Shown: positions 1 to 12,099 of the stretch, in pieces
How positions within the stretch are numbered: position 1 is the stretch's first letter
Layout: every line of letters begins with the position of its first letter
Assembly: GCF_050003625.1 (NCBI RefSeq)
Contig: NC_134400.1
Coordinates: 50,782,066-50,846,065 of the forward strand
Source: Haematobia irritans
Lineage: Eukaryota > Arthropoda > Insecta > Diptera > Muscidae
Direction of reading: 5' to 3'
DNA length: 64,000 nucleotides
Translations under genes and position numbers: made by a program
Notes under the pieces: model-generated
Databases searched by the model: none
What the model saw: only the letters and a program-made list of their open reading frames with translations
What the model was told of the DNA's origin: nothing

Positions 1-348
1 AGCAAAAAATTGGTCTCTGTGGGCAAATGAGTGTAAATCGGGTGAAAGCTATATATGGGAGCTATATCTAAATCTGAACCGATTTGGCTGATATTTTGCA
101 AGTTTTTCGAGACTCATAAAATATTCGGATGTACGGAATTTGAGGGAGATCGGTTGATATACACGCCAATTATGACCAGATCGGTGAAAAATATATATGG
201 CAGCTATATCTAAATCTGAACCGATTTTTTCCAAAATCAATAGGGATCGTCTTTGAGCCGTAACAGGACCCTATACCAAATTTTAGGACAATCGGACTAA
301 AACTGCGAGCTGTACTTTGCACACAAAAATACATCAACAGACAGACAG

Positions 349-391
<43 letters not shown>

Positions 392-1343
392 GGCAGACAG
401 ACGGACATCGCTAAATCGACTCAGAATTTAATTCTAAGACGATCGGTATACTAAACGATGGGTCTCAGACTTTTCCTTCTTGGCGTTACATACAAATGCA
501 CAAACTTATTATACCCTGTACCACAGTAGTGGTGAAGGGTATAAATATGGGAAACATTTAAATCTGGAGCAATTTTAAGAAAACTTCGCAAAAGTTTATT
601 TATGATTTATCGCTCGATATATATGCATTAGAAGTTAAGGAAAAATAGAGTAATTTTTACAACTTTTCGACTAAACAGTGGCGATTTTACATAGAAAATG
701 TTGGTATTTTGACCATTTTTGTCGAAATCAGAAAAACATATATATGGGAGCTATATCTAAATCTGAACCGATTTCAACCAAATTTAGCACGCATAGCTAC
801 AATGCTAATTCTACTCCCTGTGCAAAATTTCAACTAAATCGGAGCAAAAAATTGGCCTCTGTGGTCATATGAGTGTAAATCGGGCGAAAGCTATATATGG
901 GAGCTATATCTAAATCTGAACCGATTTCAACCAAATTTGGCACGCATAGCTACAATGCTAATTCTACTCCCTGTGCAAAATTTCAACTAAATCGGAGCAA
1001 AAAATTGGTCTCTGTGGGCAAATGAGTGTAAATCGGGTGAAAGCTATATATGGGAGCTATATCTAAATCTGAACCGATTTGGCTGATATTTTGCAAGTTT
1101 TTCAAGACTCATAAAATATTCGGATGTACGGAATTTGAGGGAGATCGGTTGATATACACGCCAATTATGACCAGATCGGTGAAAAATATATATGGCAGCT
1201 ATATCTAAATCTGAACCGATTTTTTCCAAAATCAATAGGGATCGTCTTTGAGCCGTAACAGGACCCTATACCAAATTTTAGGACAATCGGACTAAAACTG
1301 CGAGCTGTACTTTGCACACAAAAATACATCAACAGACAGACAG

Positions 1344-1401
<58 letters not shown>

Positions 1402-2342
1402 GGACATCGCTAAATCGACTCAGAATTTAATTCTAAGACGATCGGTATACTAAACGATGGGTCTCAAACTTTTCCTTCTTGGCGTTACATACAAATGCAC
1501 AAACTTATTATACCCTGTACCACAGTAGTGGTGAAGGGTATAAATATGGGAAACATTTAAATCTGGAGCAATTTTAAGAAAACTTCGCAAAAGTTTATTT
1601 ATGATTTATCGCTCGATATATATGCATTAGAAGTTAAGGAAAAATAGAGTAATTTTTACAACTTTTCGACTAAACAGTGGCGATTTTACATAGAAAATGT
1701 TGGTATTTTGACCATTTTTGTCGAAATCAGAAAAACATATATATGGGAGCTATATCTAAATCTGAACCGATTTCAACCAAATTTAGCACGCATAGCTACA
1801 ATGCTAATTCTACTCCCTGTGCAAAATTTCAACTAAATCGGAGCAAAAAATTGGCCTCTGTGGTCATATGAGTGTAAATCGGGCGAAAGCTATATATGGG
1901 AGCTATATCTAAATCTGAACCGATTTCAACCAAATTTGGCACGCATAGCTACAATGCTAATTCTACTCCCTGTGCAAAATTTCAACTAAATCGGAGCAAA
2001 AAATTGGTCTCTGTGGGCAAATGAGTGTAAATCGGGTGAAAGCTATATATGGGAGCTATATCTAAATCTGAACCGATTTGGCTGATATTTTGCAAGTTTT
2101 TCGAGACTCATAAAATATTCGGATGTACGGAATTTGAGGGAGATCGGTTGATATACACGCCAATTATGACCAGATCGGTGAAAAATATATATGGCAGCTA
2201 TATCTAAATCTGAACCGATTTTTTCCAAAATCAATAGGGATCGTCTTTGAGCCGTAACAGGACCCTATACCAAATTTTAGGACAATCGGACTAAAACTGC
2301 GAGCTGTACTTTGCACACAAAAATACATCAACAGACAGACAG

Positions 2343-2396
<54 letters not shown>

Positions 2397-3337
2397 GGAC
2401 ATCGCTAAATCGACTCAGAATTTAATTCTAAGACGATCGGTATACTAAACGATGGGTCTCAGACTTTTCCTTCTTGGCGTTACATACAAATGCACAAACT
2501 TATTATACCCTGTACCACAGTAGTGGTGAAGGGTATAAATATGGGAAACATTTAAATCTGGAGCAATTTTAAGAAAACTTCGCAAAAGTTTATTTATGAT
2601 TTATCGCTCGATATATATGCATTAGAAGTTAAGGAAAAATAGAGTAATTTTTACAACTTTTCGACTAAACAGTGGCGATTTTACATAGAAAATGTTGGTA
2701 TTTTGACCATTTTTGTCGAAATCAGAAAAACATATATATGGGAGCTATATCTAAATCTGAACCGATTTCAACCAAATTTAGCACGCATAGCTACAATGCT
2801 AATTCTACTCCCTGTGCAAAATTTCAACTAAATCGGAGCAAAAAATTGGCCTCTGTGGTCATATGAGTGTAAATCGGGCGAAAGCTATATATGGGAGCTA
2901 TATCTAAATCTGAACCGATTTCAACCAAATTTGGCACGCATAGCTACAATGCTAATTCTACTCCCTGTGCAAAATTTCAACTAAATCGGAGCAAAAAATT
3001 GGTCTCTGTGGGCAAATGAGTGTAAATCGGGTGAAAGCTATATATGGGAGCTATATCTAAATCTGAACCGATTTGGCTGATATTTTGCAAGTTTTTCAAG
3101 ACTCATAAAATATTCGGATGTACGGAATTTGAGGGAGATCGGTTGATATACACGCCAATTATGACCAGATCGGTGAAAAATATATATGGCAGCTATATCT
3201 AAATCTGAACCGATTTTTTCCAAAATCAATAGGGATCGTCTTTGAGCCGTAACAGGACCCTATACCAAATTTTAGGACAATCGGACTAAAACTGCGAGCT
3301 GTACTTTGCACACAAAAATACATCAACAGACAGACAG

Positions 3338-3411
<74 letters not shown>

Positions 3412-3553
3412 GGACATCGCTAAATCGACTCAGAATTTAATTCTAAGACGATCGGTATACTAAACGATGGGTCTCAAACTTTTCCTTCTTGGCGTTACAT
3501 ACAAATGCACAAACTTATTATACCCTGTACCACAGTAGTGGTGAAGGGTATAA
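1..3553 (+). repeat. Tandem array of ~1 kb HINE-like units (family B), truncated at the window edge
   Basis: At least three full units and one partial unit lie head to tail, with boundaries near 544, 1543, 2538 and 3553 (periods about 999, 995 and 1015). Each unit starts with ATATGGGAAACATTTAAATC, holds two to three 153-bp monomers containing GGGAGCTATATCTAAATCTG, then a (GACA)n microsatellite, and ends with the hairpin tail TATACCCTGTACCAC...GTGGTGAAGGGTATAA. Subterminal hairpin, internal monomers and GTCY/GACR microsatellite together are the hallmark of DINE-1/HINE non-autonomous Helentron elements (family knowledge). Units differ mainly in microsatellite length and a few alternating point variants. 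No 5' head (AAGTAAGGAAAGTC...) is seen, so the array continues left of the window. Reading frames such as poly-(SVCL) come from the microsatellite and are not genes. Confidence 0.85.
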
Positions 3554-3595
3554 AAAAAATAATAATATGCATAAAAAACCAAATATTCTTGATAA

Positions 3596-3875
3596 CCCTA
3601 GACAGTCATCATTCGTCAAAATGACGACACGTAATTTCATTTTCGATTTAAAATGCATTTTAGTCTATTGGGAAATGGTAAATTTAAGTTATACTAATTC
3701 GACCGTTTTATTAATTTTTGTTTTATACTACTTAAAACCAAATTGAATAAGAAAATAAACTCAAGTTTGGTTCACTTTTTCGCCCACGATGAAAATTATA
3801 GCGTCTTGAAATGAGCCGTAGTCAAAATGACGAAGGATGACGTTAAGTACAAAAAATAAGGATGACTGTCCAGGG
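3596..3875. mobile_element. piggyBac-like MITE (280 bp)
   Basis: Terminal inverted repeats CCCTAGACAGTCATC (left) and CCCTGGACAGTCATC (read inward from the right) differ at one base. Each is followed by an inner CGTCAAAATGACG-type palindrome (left near 3609, right near 3813). CCCT ends with GTCA/TGACG inner repeats are the piggyBac layout. The expected TTAA target duplication is only approximate (ATAA left, CTAA right), so it has decayed or the assignment is imperfect. No coding capacity. Confidence 0.6.
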
Positions 3876-6470
3876 CTAAAAGAAAGTTAAAGAATCCTTA
3901 CCAATCCACTATTAAATTACAGGCAAAGGAGTACTAAAAATTTGTCCAAATTTTTAAGGGGTTATTCTGAAATTAAATATTTCAAAATATTACATTGGTT
4001 TCCAAAAAAATTGATTAAAAAAATACTAAAATAAGGCATTAAAAACCTGTAATTTTGATGATAAAAAAGTCACAAAAACGTAAATATTCTAGTTGAAATA
4101 AAGCCAATTTTTAAAAGAAAACTTACCAATTCTCTATTTTTTAAATTTGTCCGAATCCATCTGGAGTTGCTCTGAAATTAAATATTGTTTTTACAACAAA
4201 GAAAAACATTAAACTGGTTTCCAAAAAAATAATTAACAAATAATAATATACATAAAAAATATTCTTTTAAAAAAAAAGTCATGTTAAAAAATACTTACCA
4301 ATTTAATTAATAAAAATTTTCCAAATTCATCTGGAATTGAATATTAATTTTTTACATAGAATAATAAAAATTTCAATACACTTTCAACATATTTTCCTAA
4401 ATATTCGTAATAACTTTTTTCTAAACTACCGATAAAATATTAATAACTTTCATTTAAAAGGTTTAATAAACGAACACCAATATATGTCTCAAAAATCCAA
4501 AATATTCCATGCCTTTATATTCCCTTGTTGCATACCTACTTAAAAGATGCAACAGTCCACGCCAACGCCAAATATACAACTGAAGCATGCCAAACAAAAC
4601 CAAGCAAATCCAAAACATTCCTACAACAACAAAAACACATGTGCCTTTATTGAAAACAACACCTCATCCAGCCAAATAAACCATCCACACAATAAACACA
4701 CACACACACAAACCACTAAATGAACAAAAATAAAAATAACCCACGCTCATGTATACACAACAAAACTCAAGTAACATCATCTTTACATTAATCACATTCC
4801 ACTATGCCGATAAAAATCTCTGTACTATTCATTAGTTCATCGCATCTGCTGAAAATTTACTCTAAGAATAATATTCGTAAAGGCACACCAGTTTATGAAC
4901 GATGAAACGTTTAACTTAAAATTTGCAAAATTTTCAAGAAATGTTATCTACCATTTTTGACGAAAATGTCTATAAATTTAATTACATGTGAACTAAAAAT
5001 ATTTCATTGGGTAATTTTTTACCAACAATTATTAACTATAAGAATTGTCAGTAAGAAATTGCTATCCACTTTCAAGTTCATTTTTCGTAAAAAAAATATT
5101 TTCTCATACAAAAAAATCTTATAGTAAATTGCACTTATTATTTAGAAAGTTCTTTACATTTCACAAGTAGTTTTATAGCATGACAAACGAATTTTTAACT
5201 ACCAGTTAAGAAATTTTTTAAGGAAATTTCCATCGTATTTTGTAGGCCATGAACTAAACGATTGCTACTTAGAATTTGTAAAATTTCCTTCCGAGTAGTT
5301 AATTTTCGTTGAAGATACGAAAAATGAACTAAAATTCTGGAAAATTCTTGTAATAAATTATTGTAAAAATCTTCTTAAATTTACGAGACACTTTTTTTTC
5401 TGTGTAGTGATACAGTGTATAATTAGAGCCTTTGTAAATTACAAGATATTATTCCAGCCAAATACACCAACATCAAGTAGTCCACCATCAAATGCCATGG
5501 ATTGGACACTACTGCTTTCATGATTTGCATGCACATGGAAACACACCCACTTTTGCTGGTTTGGAACGAAACGAAGACAACAAACCAGCAGGAAAAGGAT
5601 CAATAGAAACAGAGACGAGAAAGAAAAACCTGTAACAGAAACTGGTGTTTATTGCTAAAATAATGCAAGAGACTTTACTCAACTCCACAATAATAACAGC
5701 AACAACCTCATCAGAAGACCAGTGAACAACAATGGTCTCCAACCAACGGCTAGGATGGACTCTGCGTACTCATATCTGAACAAACATAGGTTGATGGTGA
5801 ACCACTTTAATGGGCTTCAACTGTTGACTCTCTAAAGCCGTTTTTTGTTCGTAAAACTCAATCTGTCCTTACGTTTACTGCGGGGCTGATGGCTGTTTTC
5901 TGGGTCGGTCTGAGAGTTTCTTTCAAAACAAACTCACAAACAAACAAAAAAATGCACGGGCTGGACTAAAGACTTGGCTAACAGGCTGTCTAACTCAGTA
6001 ACTAGCAAACGGACGTTTAGTAATAAACGAAGCTAACATAAGCATAAAATACGACACAGTGGTGAGAAAAAACTTGAGATATAGCTTCCATACTGATGGA
6101 GTCTCAACATCAGCAATGTAAACCCACTTCAACTAGAATATGTTTACATTTCTTCGAGTTCATGTCTCGATATTGCACCCCTATGAACCGATTGCCCTAT
6201 GTGACTTCTTAAGCATATAGACGACGTTACTTTTAATATGGGTCGAACCTTATGTACCATGCGTGCGCAATTCTACTAAAGACTAGGGATCTGGTGACAG
6301 TTTTCGATGGTAAAATCGAGTTTTATTTTGTAGCATTGTCTTCTTAATTGTAAGTTAGTCCGTATGAAGTCTCTGTTAGATATATAATTTTAAACCAATT
6401 TTCCTATGGTAGTTACACGGCCAAATCTCGAAAGCATAGGATGAAACTTTTTTATCTGTTAGACTTCAGT
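3876..6470. other. AT-rich intergenic sequence, no gene recognised
   Basis: No open frame here has a recognisable domain. The stretch is A/T-rich with short homopolymers and a small (CA)n run near 4684-4710. The longest frame, about 74 codons near 5518-5742 on the minus strand, has no known motif. 4380-5410 has the texture of old MITE sequence but I could not pair its ends. Confidence 0.5.
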
Positions 6471-6910
6471 TTATATGGGTGCTATATATAATTAAGGACC
6501 GTTATGGACCAATTTTTGCACGGTTGTTAAAGGGTATATGCTAGCCTCATGTAACGCTCTACAAGAGGATCCGATATGAACCGCGTAACCAATTTCAACT
6601 GGACCGGATAAAATTTGCTCCTCCAAGAGGCTCCGGAAGTCAAAATTGGGAATTGTCTTATATGGGCGCTAACTTTAATTATGGGCCGATATGGACCAAT
6701 TTATGTATGATGGTTAGAGCGCATATGCCAACATAGCGTACCAAATATTAACCGGATCGGATAGGATTTACTCCTTCTTGTACGTAGTTTTATGTCGATA
6801 GCTTGTTTCGTTCGTTAGCGTGATGGACGGACATCACTCGATTGACTCAGAATTTCACCACCACCCAGAATATATATACTTTTTGAGGTCTCTAAATTTC
6901 AAGTAAATTG
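6471..6910 (+). mobile_element. Decayed HINE-A fragment
   Basis: Contains diverged 153-bp-type monomers (GGTGCTATATATAATTAAGG, later GGGCGCTAACTTTAATTATG), then the conserved 3' region with TAGCTTGTTTCGTTCG, GACGGACATC, CGACTCAGAATTTCACCAC and CCAGAATATATATACTTT. The tail hairpin is missing. More diverged than the other family A copies in the window, so probably older. Confidence 0.7.
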
Positions 6911-6970
6911 GAAAAGTTTAATTGTTTCACAGTATGTAGATGAGGAATGAGGTCTACCTGTGCCCTTTAA

Positions 6971-7297
6971 TTTTTCCCCGACCAAATATAAAAACTCATA
7001 TACCTCATATAAATTTCATGATCTCCCTCAAGTTCTCCGTAAAATTTCAGTAATTTTAATTTTAATTTTTCCCCGACCAAATATAAAAACTCATATACCT
7101 CATATAAATTTCATGATCTCCCTCAAGTTCTCCATAAAATTTCAGTAAGTCGACAAATTTTAGTTTTTTCTTTAAAAACTTTAACAAAAAGTCGGACAAA
7201 GGGGATATTCCCCTTCCCTACCAAATATTAAAAAATCAGGTACCCCACAATAAATTCATAACCTCACTGCGTGTTCTCTGTAAACCTCAAGTAAATA
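6971..7297 (+). repeat. ~95-bp direct repeat, two close copies and one diverged copy
   Basis: Copies start at 6971 and 7066 (CCCCGACCAAATATAAAAAC, then CATATACCTCATATAAATTT). A third, diverged copy lies at about 7205-7295 (CCCTACCAAATATTAAAAAA). The last copy is interrupted at 7296-7297 by the TA target of the ITmD37E mariner, so the mariner is younger than this repeat. Confidence 0.65.
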
Positions 7298-8545
7298 AAG
7301 GGTGATACCGTCACAATTTGGTCAAGGGAAAACGCGTGTAAATCGGTGAAATCGTTTATTTAAAAAATCAAATTAAATTTCTTTTTCAAGTTCAGTTAGT
7401 ATAAAATTCAGGAAAAATATTCAGTTAGGCTTTCGCTTTTCCAAATCCGAATTGCCGGGCCTCACGCTTGACACCTGCCATTAGATTTTGTACAGGCACC
7501 TTGTCCACCTTCTTCGCCGCAGAAAGCCAGTTTGCCTTGAACTGCTGCTCGTCCTTAGCAGTTTTTTTTGGTCTTCTTTAGGTTCCGCTTAACAATAGCC
7601 CAGTATTTCTCAATTGGGTGGAGCTCTGGCGTGTTGGGAGGGTTCTTGTCCTTGGGAACCACCTGCACGTTGTTGGTGACGTACCACTCCATGGCCTTTT
7701 TACCGTAATGGCAAGATGCCAAAACCGGCCAAAACAGTACGGAACAACCGTGTTTCTTCAAACACTCATTCACGTAAATTTCTTGGTTGACAGTCCCGGA
7801 AGCTATGAAAATGCTGCTTTTCAAGCCACAGGTACAGATGGCTTGCCAAACCAGATATTTCTTTGCGAACTTTGACAGTTTTATGTGCTTGAAAATATCT
7901 GCTACCTTTCCCCTTCCTTTTGCCGTATAAAACTCCTGTCCCGGAAGCTGCTTGTAGTCGGCTTTGACGTAGGTTTCGTCGTCCATTACCACGCAGTCTA
8001 ACTTCGTCAGCATCGTCGTGTACAGCCTCCGGGATCGCGCTTTGGCCGTCGTATTTTGTTTATCATCGCAATTTGGAGTCACTACCTTCTTGTAAGTCGA
8101 TAGTCCGGCTCGTGTTTTGGCTCGATGCGCGATTGTAGACGATACACCCAGCTTATTTGCGGCATCTCGGAGAGAGAGGTTAGGGTTTCGCTTGAAACTA
8201 CCGGCAACTCTCTTTGTCGTCTCAGCGGCTTCCGGTTTTCGATTTCCCCCCCATCCAGACTTCCTGGCTGTCGACAAACGTTCCCCAAACACTTTAATTA
8301 CATTTGTAACGGTTGATTTGGCAACTTTTAGCGATTTTGCCAGCTTTGCGTGCGAATAGCTCGGATTTTCGATTTTGATACGCTGCTCTTCTTGCTTGGA
8401 CGGCATTTTGACAACTGAAGAGTGAATTCCAAAATCAAAATAGGAGCAACATTCTACACATACACACACCTTCAAAATGAGGGGTGTTCAGGTTTTTTAA
8501 ATGCAAAATTGAAAGAAATGACCAAATTTTGACCGTATCACCCTT
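7298..8545 (-). mobile_element. ITmD37E-type mariner element, copy 1
   Basis: Bounded by TA at 7296-7297 and 8546-8547. Terminal inverted repeats start AAGGGTGATACSGTCAMAAT at both ends and continue for about 27 bp with two mismatches. It encodes one transposase on the minus strand (see 7425-8406). Ends and protein match the second copy at 50707-52004, which is on the plus strand. Three indels relative to that copy are visible inside the gene. Clade call rests on the 37-residue D-to-E spacing seen in copy 2 (family knowledge: ITmD37E of mosquitoes). Confidence 0.85.
7425..8406 (-). pseudogene. ITmD37E-type transposase pseudogene
   Basis: Cut-and-paste transposase of the IS630-Tc1-mariner superfamily. 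The natural start is the ATG at 8406 (MPSKQEEQ), matching copy 2; a longer frame opens upstream but leaves the conserved protein. An N-terminal helix-turn-helix region (SYSHAKLAKSLKVAKSTVTN) is followed by a second DNA-binding helix set, then the catalytic core with first Asp in VVMDDETYV and third acid in PIEKYW. Breaks: about five residues lost after RIKI; about eight residues lost before LKKHGCSV; the second catalytic Asp replaced by Val (FWPVLASC, where copy 2 has FWPDLASC); and a +1 shift in a T8 run at about 7561-7569 that cuts off the last ~45 codons, which still read to the stop at 7425-7427. Non-functional. Confidence 0.85.
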
Positions 8546-9088
8546 TAAGAGAATTTTTGCACTTTAAACAAAAATCGTTTAAAGGGGTGGTTCATCTCCG
8601 CGATCAAGTAACGAAAAATAAAGTAGCGGGTCTTTGTCTAGACATCACCCCTAACCTTCCTTGGAAATGTCACCCAAATCGGAGAACTTTGGCCCAATTT
8701 GGAAAAAGTCGGGTAAGGGGATGCCTAAAATTATTTTATAACAAAAGCAAATGCGATGAATTCAAATTATAACTTTTTGTAATGTGCGCGATATGTAACA
8801 AAAGATTTTTCCGCTTTTCCGTTGAAACTTTTCTTGAATTTTCTTTGCTATAAAACTCACAGAGTCCGAAACCTTTCCAATGAATGCAAACCCGTGGAAA
8901 TCGGTTCGTGCGTTCTGGAGTTGCATCAGAGATGGCGCTGTATATAAAAAAAGATTTTCCCGCTTTTCCGTTGAAACTTTTCATGAATTTTCTTTGCTAT
9001 AAACCCTATAAACCCAACGAATGCAAAACCGTGCAAATCGGTTTGTGCGTTCTGTAGTTAAAGTGTCAGGAAGGAAAACTCGACTTAT
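8546..9088. repeat. Direct repeats of ~149 bp flanking copy 1 of the mariner
   Basis: Two copies start at 8803 and 8952 (CGCTTTTCCGTTGAAACTTT, then ATTTTCTTTGCTATAAA and GTGCGTTCTG). The segment ends at GAAAACTCGACTTATTTTTA just before the HINE-A tail. 8548-8802 holds no recognised gene; its start probably continues the element interrupted by the mariner. Confidence 0.6.
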
Positions 9089-10757
9089 TTTTATACCCTC
9101 CACCATAGGATGGGGGGTATATTAACTATGCCATTCCGTTTGTAACACATCGAAATATTGCTCTAAGACCCCATAAAGTATATATATTCTGGGTCGTGGT
9201 AAAATTCTGAGTCGATCTAAGCATGTCCGTCCGTCTGATGAAATCACGCTAACTTCCGAACGGAACAAGTTATCGACTTGAAACTTGACACACGTAGTTG
9301 TTATTGATGTAGGTCGGAATTGTAAATGGTATTGTAAATGGGCCATATCGGTCTACTTTTACGTATAGCCCCCATATAAAGGGACCCTCAGATTTGGCTT
9401 GTGGAACCTCTAACAGAAGCATATTTCATTCGATCCGGTTGAAATTTGGTACATGGTATTGGTATGTGGTCTCTAACAACCACGCAAAAATTGGTCCATA
9501 TCGGTCCATAATTATATAAAGCCCCCATATAAACCGATCCCCAGATTTGGCTTGCGGAGCCTCAGAGAGAACCAAATTTCATCCGATCTTGCTAAAATTT
9601 GGTACAGGGTGTTGGTATATGGTCTCTAACAACTGTGCAAAAATTGGTCCACATCGGTCCATAATTATTAATTATATAAACCGATCCCCAGATTTGGCTT
9701 GCGGAGCCTCAAAGAGAAGGAAATTCCATCCGAACCGCCTGAAATTTGGTACATGATGTTGGTATATGGTCTCTAACAACCATTGAAAAATTGGTCCACA
9801 TCGGTTCATAATTATATATAGGCCCCATATAAACCGATCCCCAGATTTGGCTTGGCAAGTCTCCAAGAGAAGCAAATTTCATCCAATCCGGTTTTAATTT
9901 GGAACATGATGTTAGTATATGATCTTTAACAACCGTGCCAGAATTGGTCCATATAGGTCCATAATTATATATAGCCCCCATATAAAACGTTCTCCAGATT
10001 TGACCTCCGGAGCCTCTTGGAGGAGCAAGATCCGGTTCAAATTTGGAACGTGGTGTTAGTATATGGCCGCTAACAACCATACCAAAATTGGTCCATATCG
10101 GTATATAGTTATATATAGCCGATCTCCAATCACACAAAAATTGGTCCATATTGGTTCATAATCATGGTTGTCACTCGAGCCAAAAATAATCTACCCAAAT
10201 TTTATTTCTATAGAAAGTGTTGTAAAAATTTTATTTCTATAGAAAATTTTTGTTAAAATTTTATTTCTATAGAAAATTTTTGTTAAAATTTTATTTCTAT
10301 AGAAAATTTTGTCAAAATTTTATTTCTATAGAAAATGTTGTCCAAATTTTATTTCTATAGAAAATTTTGTTAAAATTTTAATTTTTGTAGAAAATTTTTT
10401 AAAAATTTTATTTCTATAGAAAATTTTGTGAAAATTTTATTTCTATAGAAAATTTTGTTAAAATTTTATTTCTATAGAAAATTTTGTCAAAATTTTATGT
10501 CTATAGAAAATTTTGTCAAACTGAACTATATACGTATTTGATCGATCTTTTTTGATTTAATACATACCACGTATGGACTTACATACAATTTAGAAGACGG
10601 TGTTAGGAGGTTTTAATATACCTTGCCATCGGCAAGCGTTACCGCAACATAAGTAATTCGATTGTGGATGGCAGTGTTTAGAAGAAGTTTTAACGCAATC
10701 CATGGTGGAGGGTACATAAGCTTCGGCCTGGCCGAACTTGCGGCCGTATATACTTGT
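9089..10757 (-). mobile_element. HINE-A element, near full length (~1.67 kb)
   Basis: Tail hairpin at the left (ATACCCTCCACCATAGGATG), then the conserved region with GACCCCATAAAGTATATATA and CGAAATCACGC-type motifs, about five monomers with period near 150 bp (CCCCATATAAACCGATCCCC), a 27-bp minisatellite (10196-10520) and the 5' head at 10640-10757 with palindrome TTCGGCCTGGCCGAA. Head and tail share CCCTCCACCAT in inverted orientation, forming the subterminal repeats typical of HINEs. Reading frames on both strands across the monomers are repeat artefacts. Confidence 0.85.
10196..10520. repeat. ~27-bp minisatellite inside HINE-A
   Basis: About eleven copies of a unit centred on TTTATTTCTATAGAAAATTT, each carrying the palindrome TTTCTATAGAAA. 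The same unit recurs near 24765-24985, 27619-27722, 56810-57260 and 60590-60900. Confidence 0.85.
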
Positions 10758-10769
10758 TATATATTGGAA

Positions 10770-11065
10770 TATTAATACCCACCAAAATAGAATGGTGATG
10801 AGGGTAAAATAAGTTTGTAATTCCGAAATAACGATTTCAGATTATACCAAAAATATATATTCTTGATCAGGGAGAAATTCTGAGCCGATATAACATGTCC
10901 GTCCGGCTGCCTTCATTAATACAGCCTTCATTAATGGCAATATCGTCCTGAAATTTGGCACAGATTCTTGTTTTGTTTTCAGGAAGGTTAAGTTCGAATG
11001 TTGGCTACATCGTCCCTATTTTGGCTTTGATATAGCCCTCATTTAAATTTGAACTTGGAAATCTA
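10770..11065 (-). mobile_element. Fragment of a third HINE-type family (C-like)
   Basis: TAATACCCACCAAAATAGAA...GATGAGGGTAAAATAAGTTT is a degenerate tail hairpin, followed by TATATATTCTTGATCAGGGA and GAGCCGATATAACATGTCCG, the HINE/DINE-1 conserved 3' block. Truncated where the SINE begins. Confidence 0.55.
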
Positions 11066-11095
11066 GAGATATGTTAGTTCAACAAAAAGATGTGC

Positions 11096-11566
11096 TGGTG
11101 GGAGCCACCGTGGTGCATTGGTTAGCATGCCCGCCTTGCATACACAAAGTCATGGGTTCGATTCCTGCTTCGACCGAACACCAAAAGTTTTTCAGCGGTG
11201 GATTATCCTACCTTAGTAATGCTGGTGACATTTCTGAGGGTTACAATGCTTCTCTACGTGGTTTCACTAGAATGTGGAACGCCGTTCGGACTCGGCTATA
11301 AAAAGGAGGTCCCTTGTCATTGAGTTTAACATGGAATCGGGCAGCACTCAGTGATAAGAGAGAAGTTCACCACTGTGGTATCACAATGGACTGAATAGTC
11401 TAAGTGAGCCTGATACATCGGGCTGCCACATAACCTAAACCTAACATAGAATCGGGCAGCACTCAGTGATAAGAGAGAAGTTCACCAATGTGGTATCACA
11501 ATGGACTGAATAGCCTAAGTGAGCCTGATACATTTGGCTGCCACCTAACCTAACCTAACCTAAGAT
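11096..11566 (+). mobile_element. tRNA-derived SINE
   Basis: A 72-nt tRNA-like head (11104-11175) is followed by a body (GGTGGATTATCCTACC... GTTCGGACTCGGCTATAAAA) and a 3' module of about 118 bp present twice in tandem (11328-11445 and 11447-11565; shared core CGGGCAGCACTCAGTGATAA). The end is a short CTAAC repeat (TAACCTAACCTAACCTAA). tRNA head, unrelated body and simple-repeat tail are the normal SINE plan. A 5'-truncated minus-strand copy lies at 35789-35991. Confidence 0.75.
11104..11175 (+). promoter_or_regulatory. tRNA-like pol III promoter of the SINE
   Basis: Box A-like GTGGTGCATTGGTTAGCATG and box B GGGTTCGATTCCTGC lie at tRNA spacing; the anticodon-loop region reads CTTGCAT, suggesting a tRNA-Ala(TGC)-like ancestor. 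It is a SINE head, not a functional tRNA gene: the acceptor arms do not pair well. Confidence 0.7.
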
Positions 11567-12099
11567 GTGCTGCATTATTTACTGGGCCAGGATTTGGTAT
11601 AGCCTCCATATGGTTTATATGGTCGGGTTAGGGTAAAGTGGCAACCCGATTTATTGTCAGGCTCACTTAGAATATTCAATCCATTGTGATATCACATTTA
11701 CTAAAACTACCTATTATGTATGAACACTTCTAGTTTTAACCGCTAAATCTTCTCGATTATTTTCTTTTGTTGAACCAAGCAGATTGTTAGAGACTGCTTA
11801 AGTTAACATTTTCCAGGTCCGAAAGTAATTTAAAGCTGTATTTTCCTAATATTCGCTTACGCCTTACACAAAATGCAGGATATTTACACATTCATGACGA
11901 CTTATGCAGTAGTCATTATACTTCACGCCAATATTTTTTTCAAAATCGCCTATGGGGCAATGACCCTTTATAGCAGATATCAGGTTTTTGCAGGTTGACT
12001 GTCTGAGTATATATTAACGCCAACATTTGTTGAAACATTACTTCCCAGGCAATTCGCCATCTCTTTTATTGTGAATATTTCAGCCTGAAAACACACACT
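11567..12099. other. No gene; short SINE-tail fragment
   Basis: 11632-11700 contains a minus-strand scrap of the SINE 3' module (TCAGGCTCACTTAGAATATT). I recognise nothing in the remainder. Confidence 0.5.

Noticed and set aside
1165..1407. Frame with SVCLSVCL repeats
   Set aside because: Direct translation of the GTCT/GACA microsatellite in HINE-B.
4684..4710. (CA)n tract as a marker or origin
   Set aside because: Short, ordinary microsatellite without associated structure.
11549..11565. Telomeric-type CTAACC repeat
   Set aside because: Only three to four units, located at the SINE 3' end; it is the SINE tail, and flies do not use TTAGGG-type telomeres.
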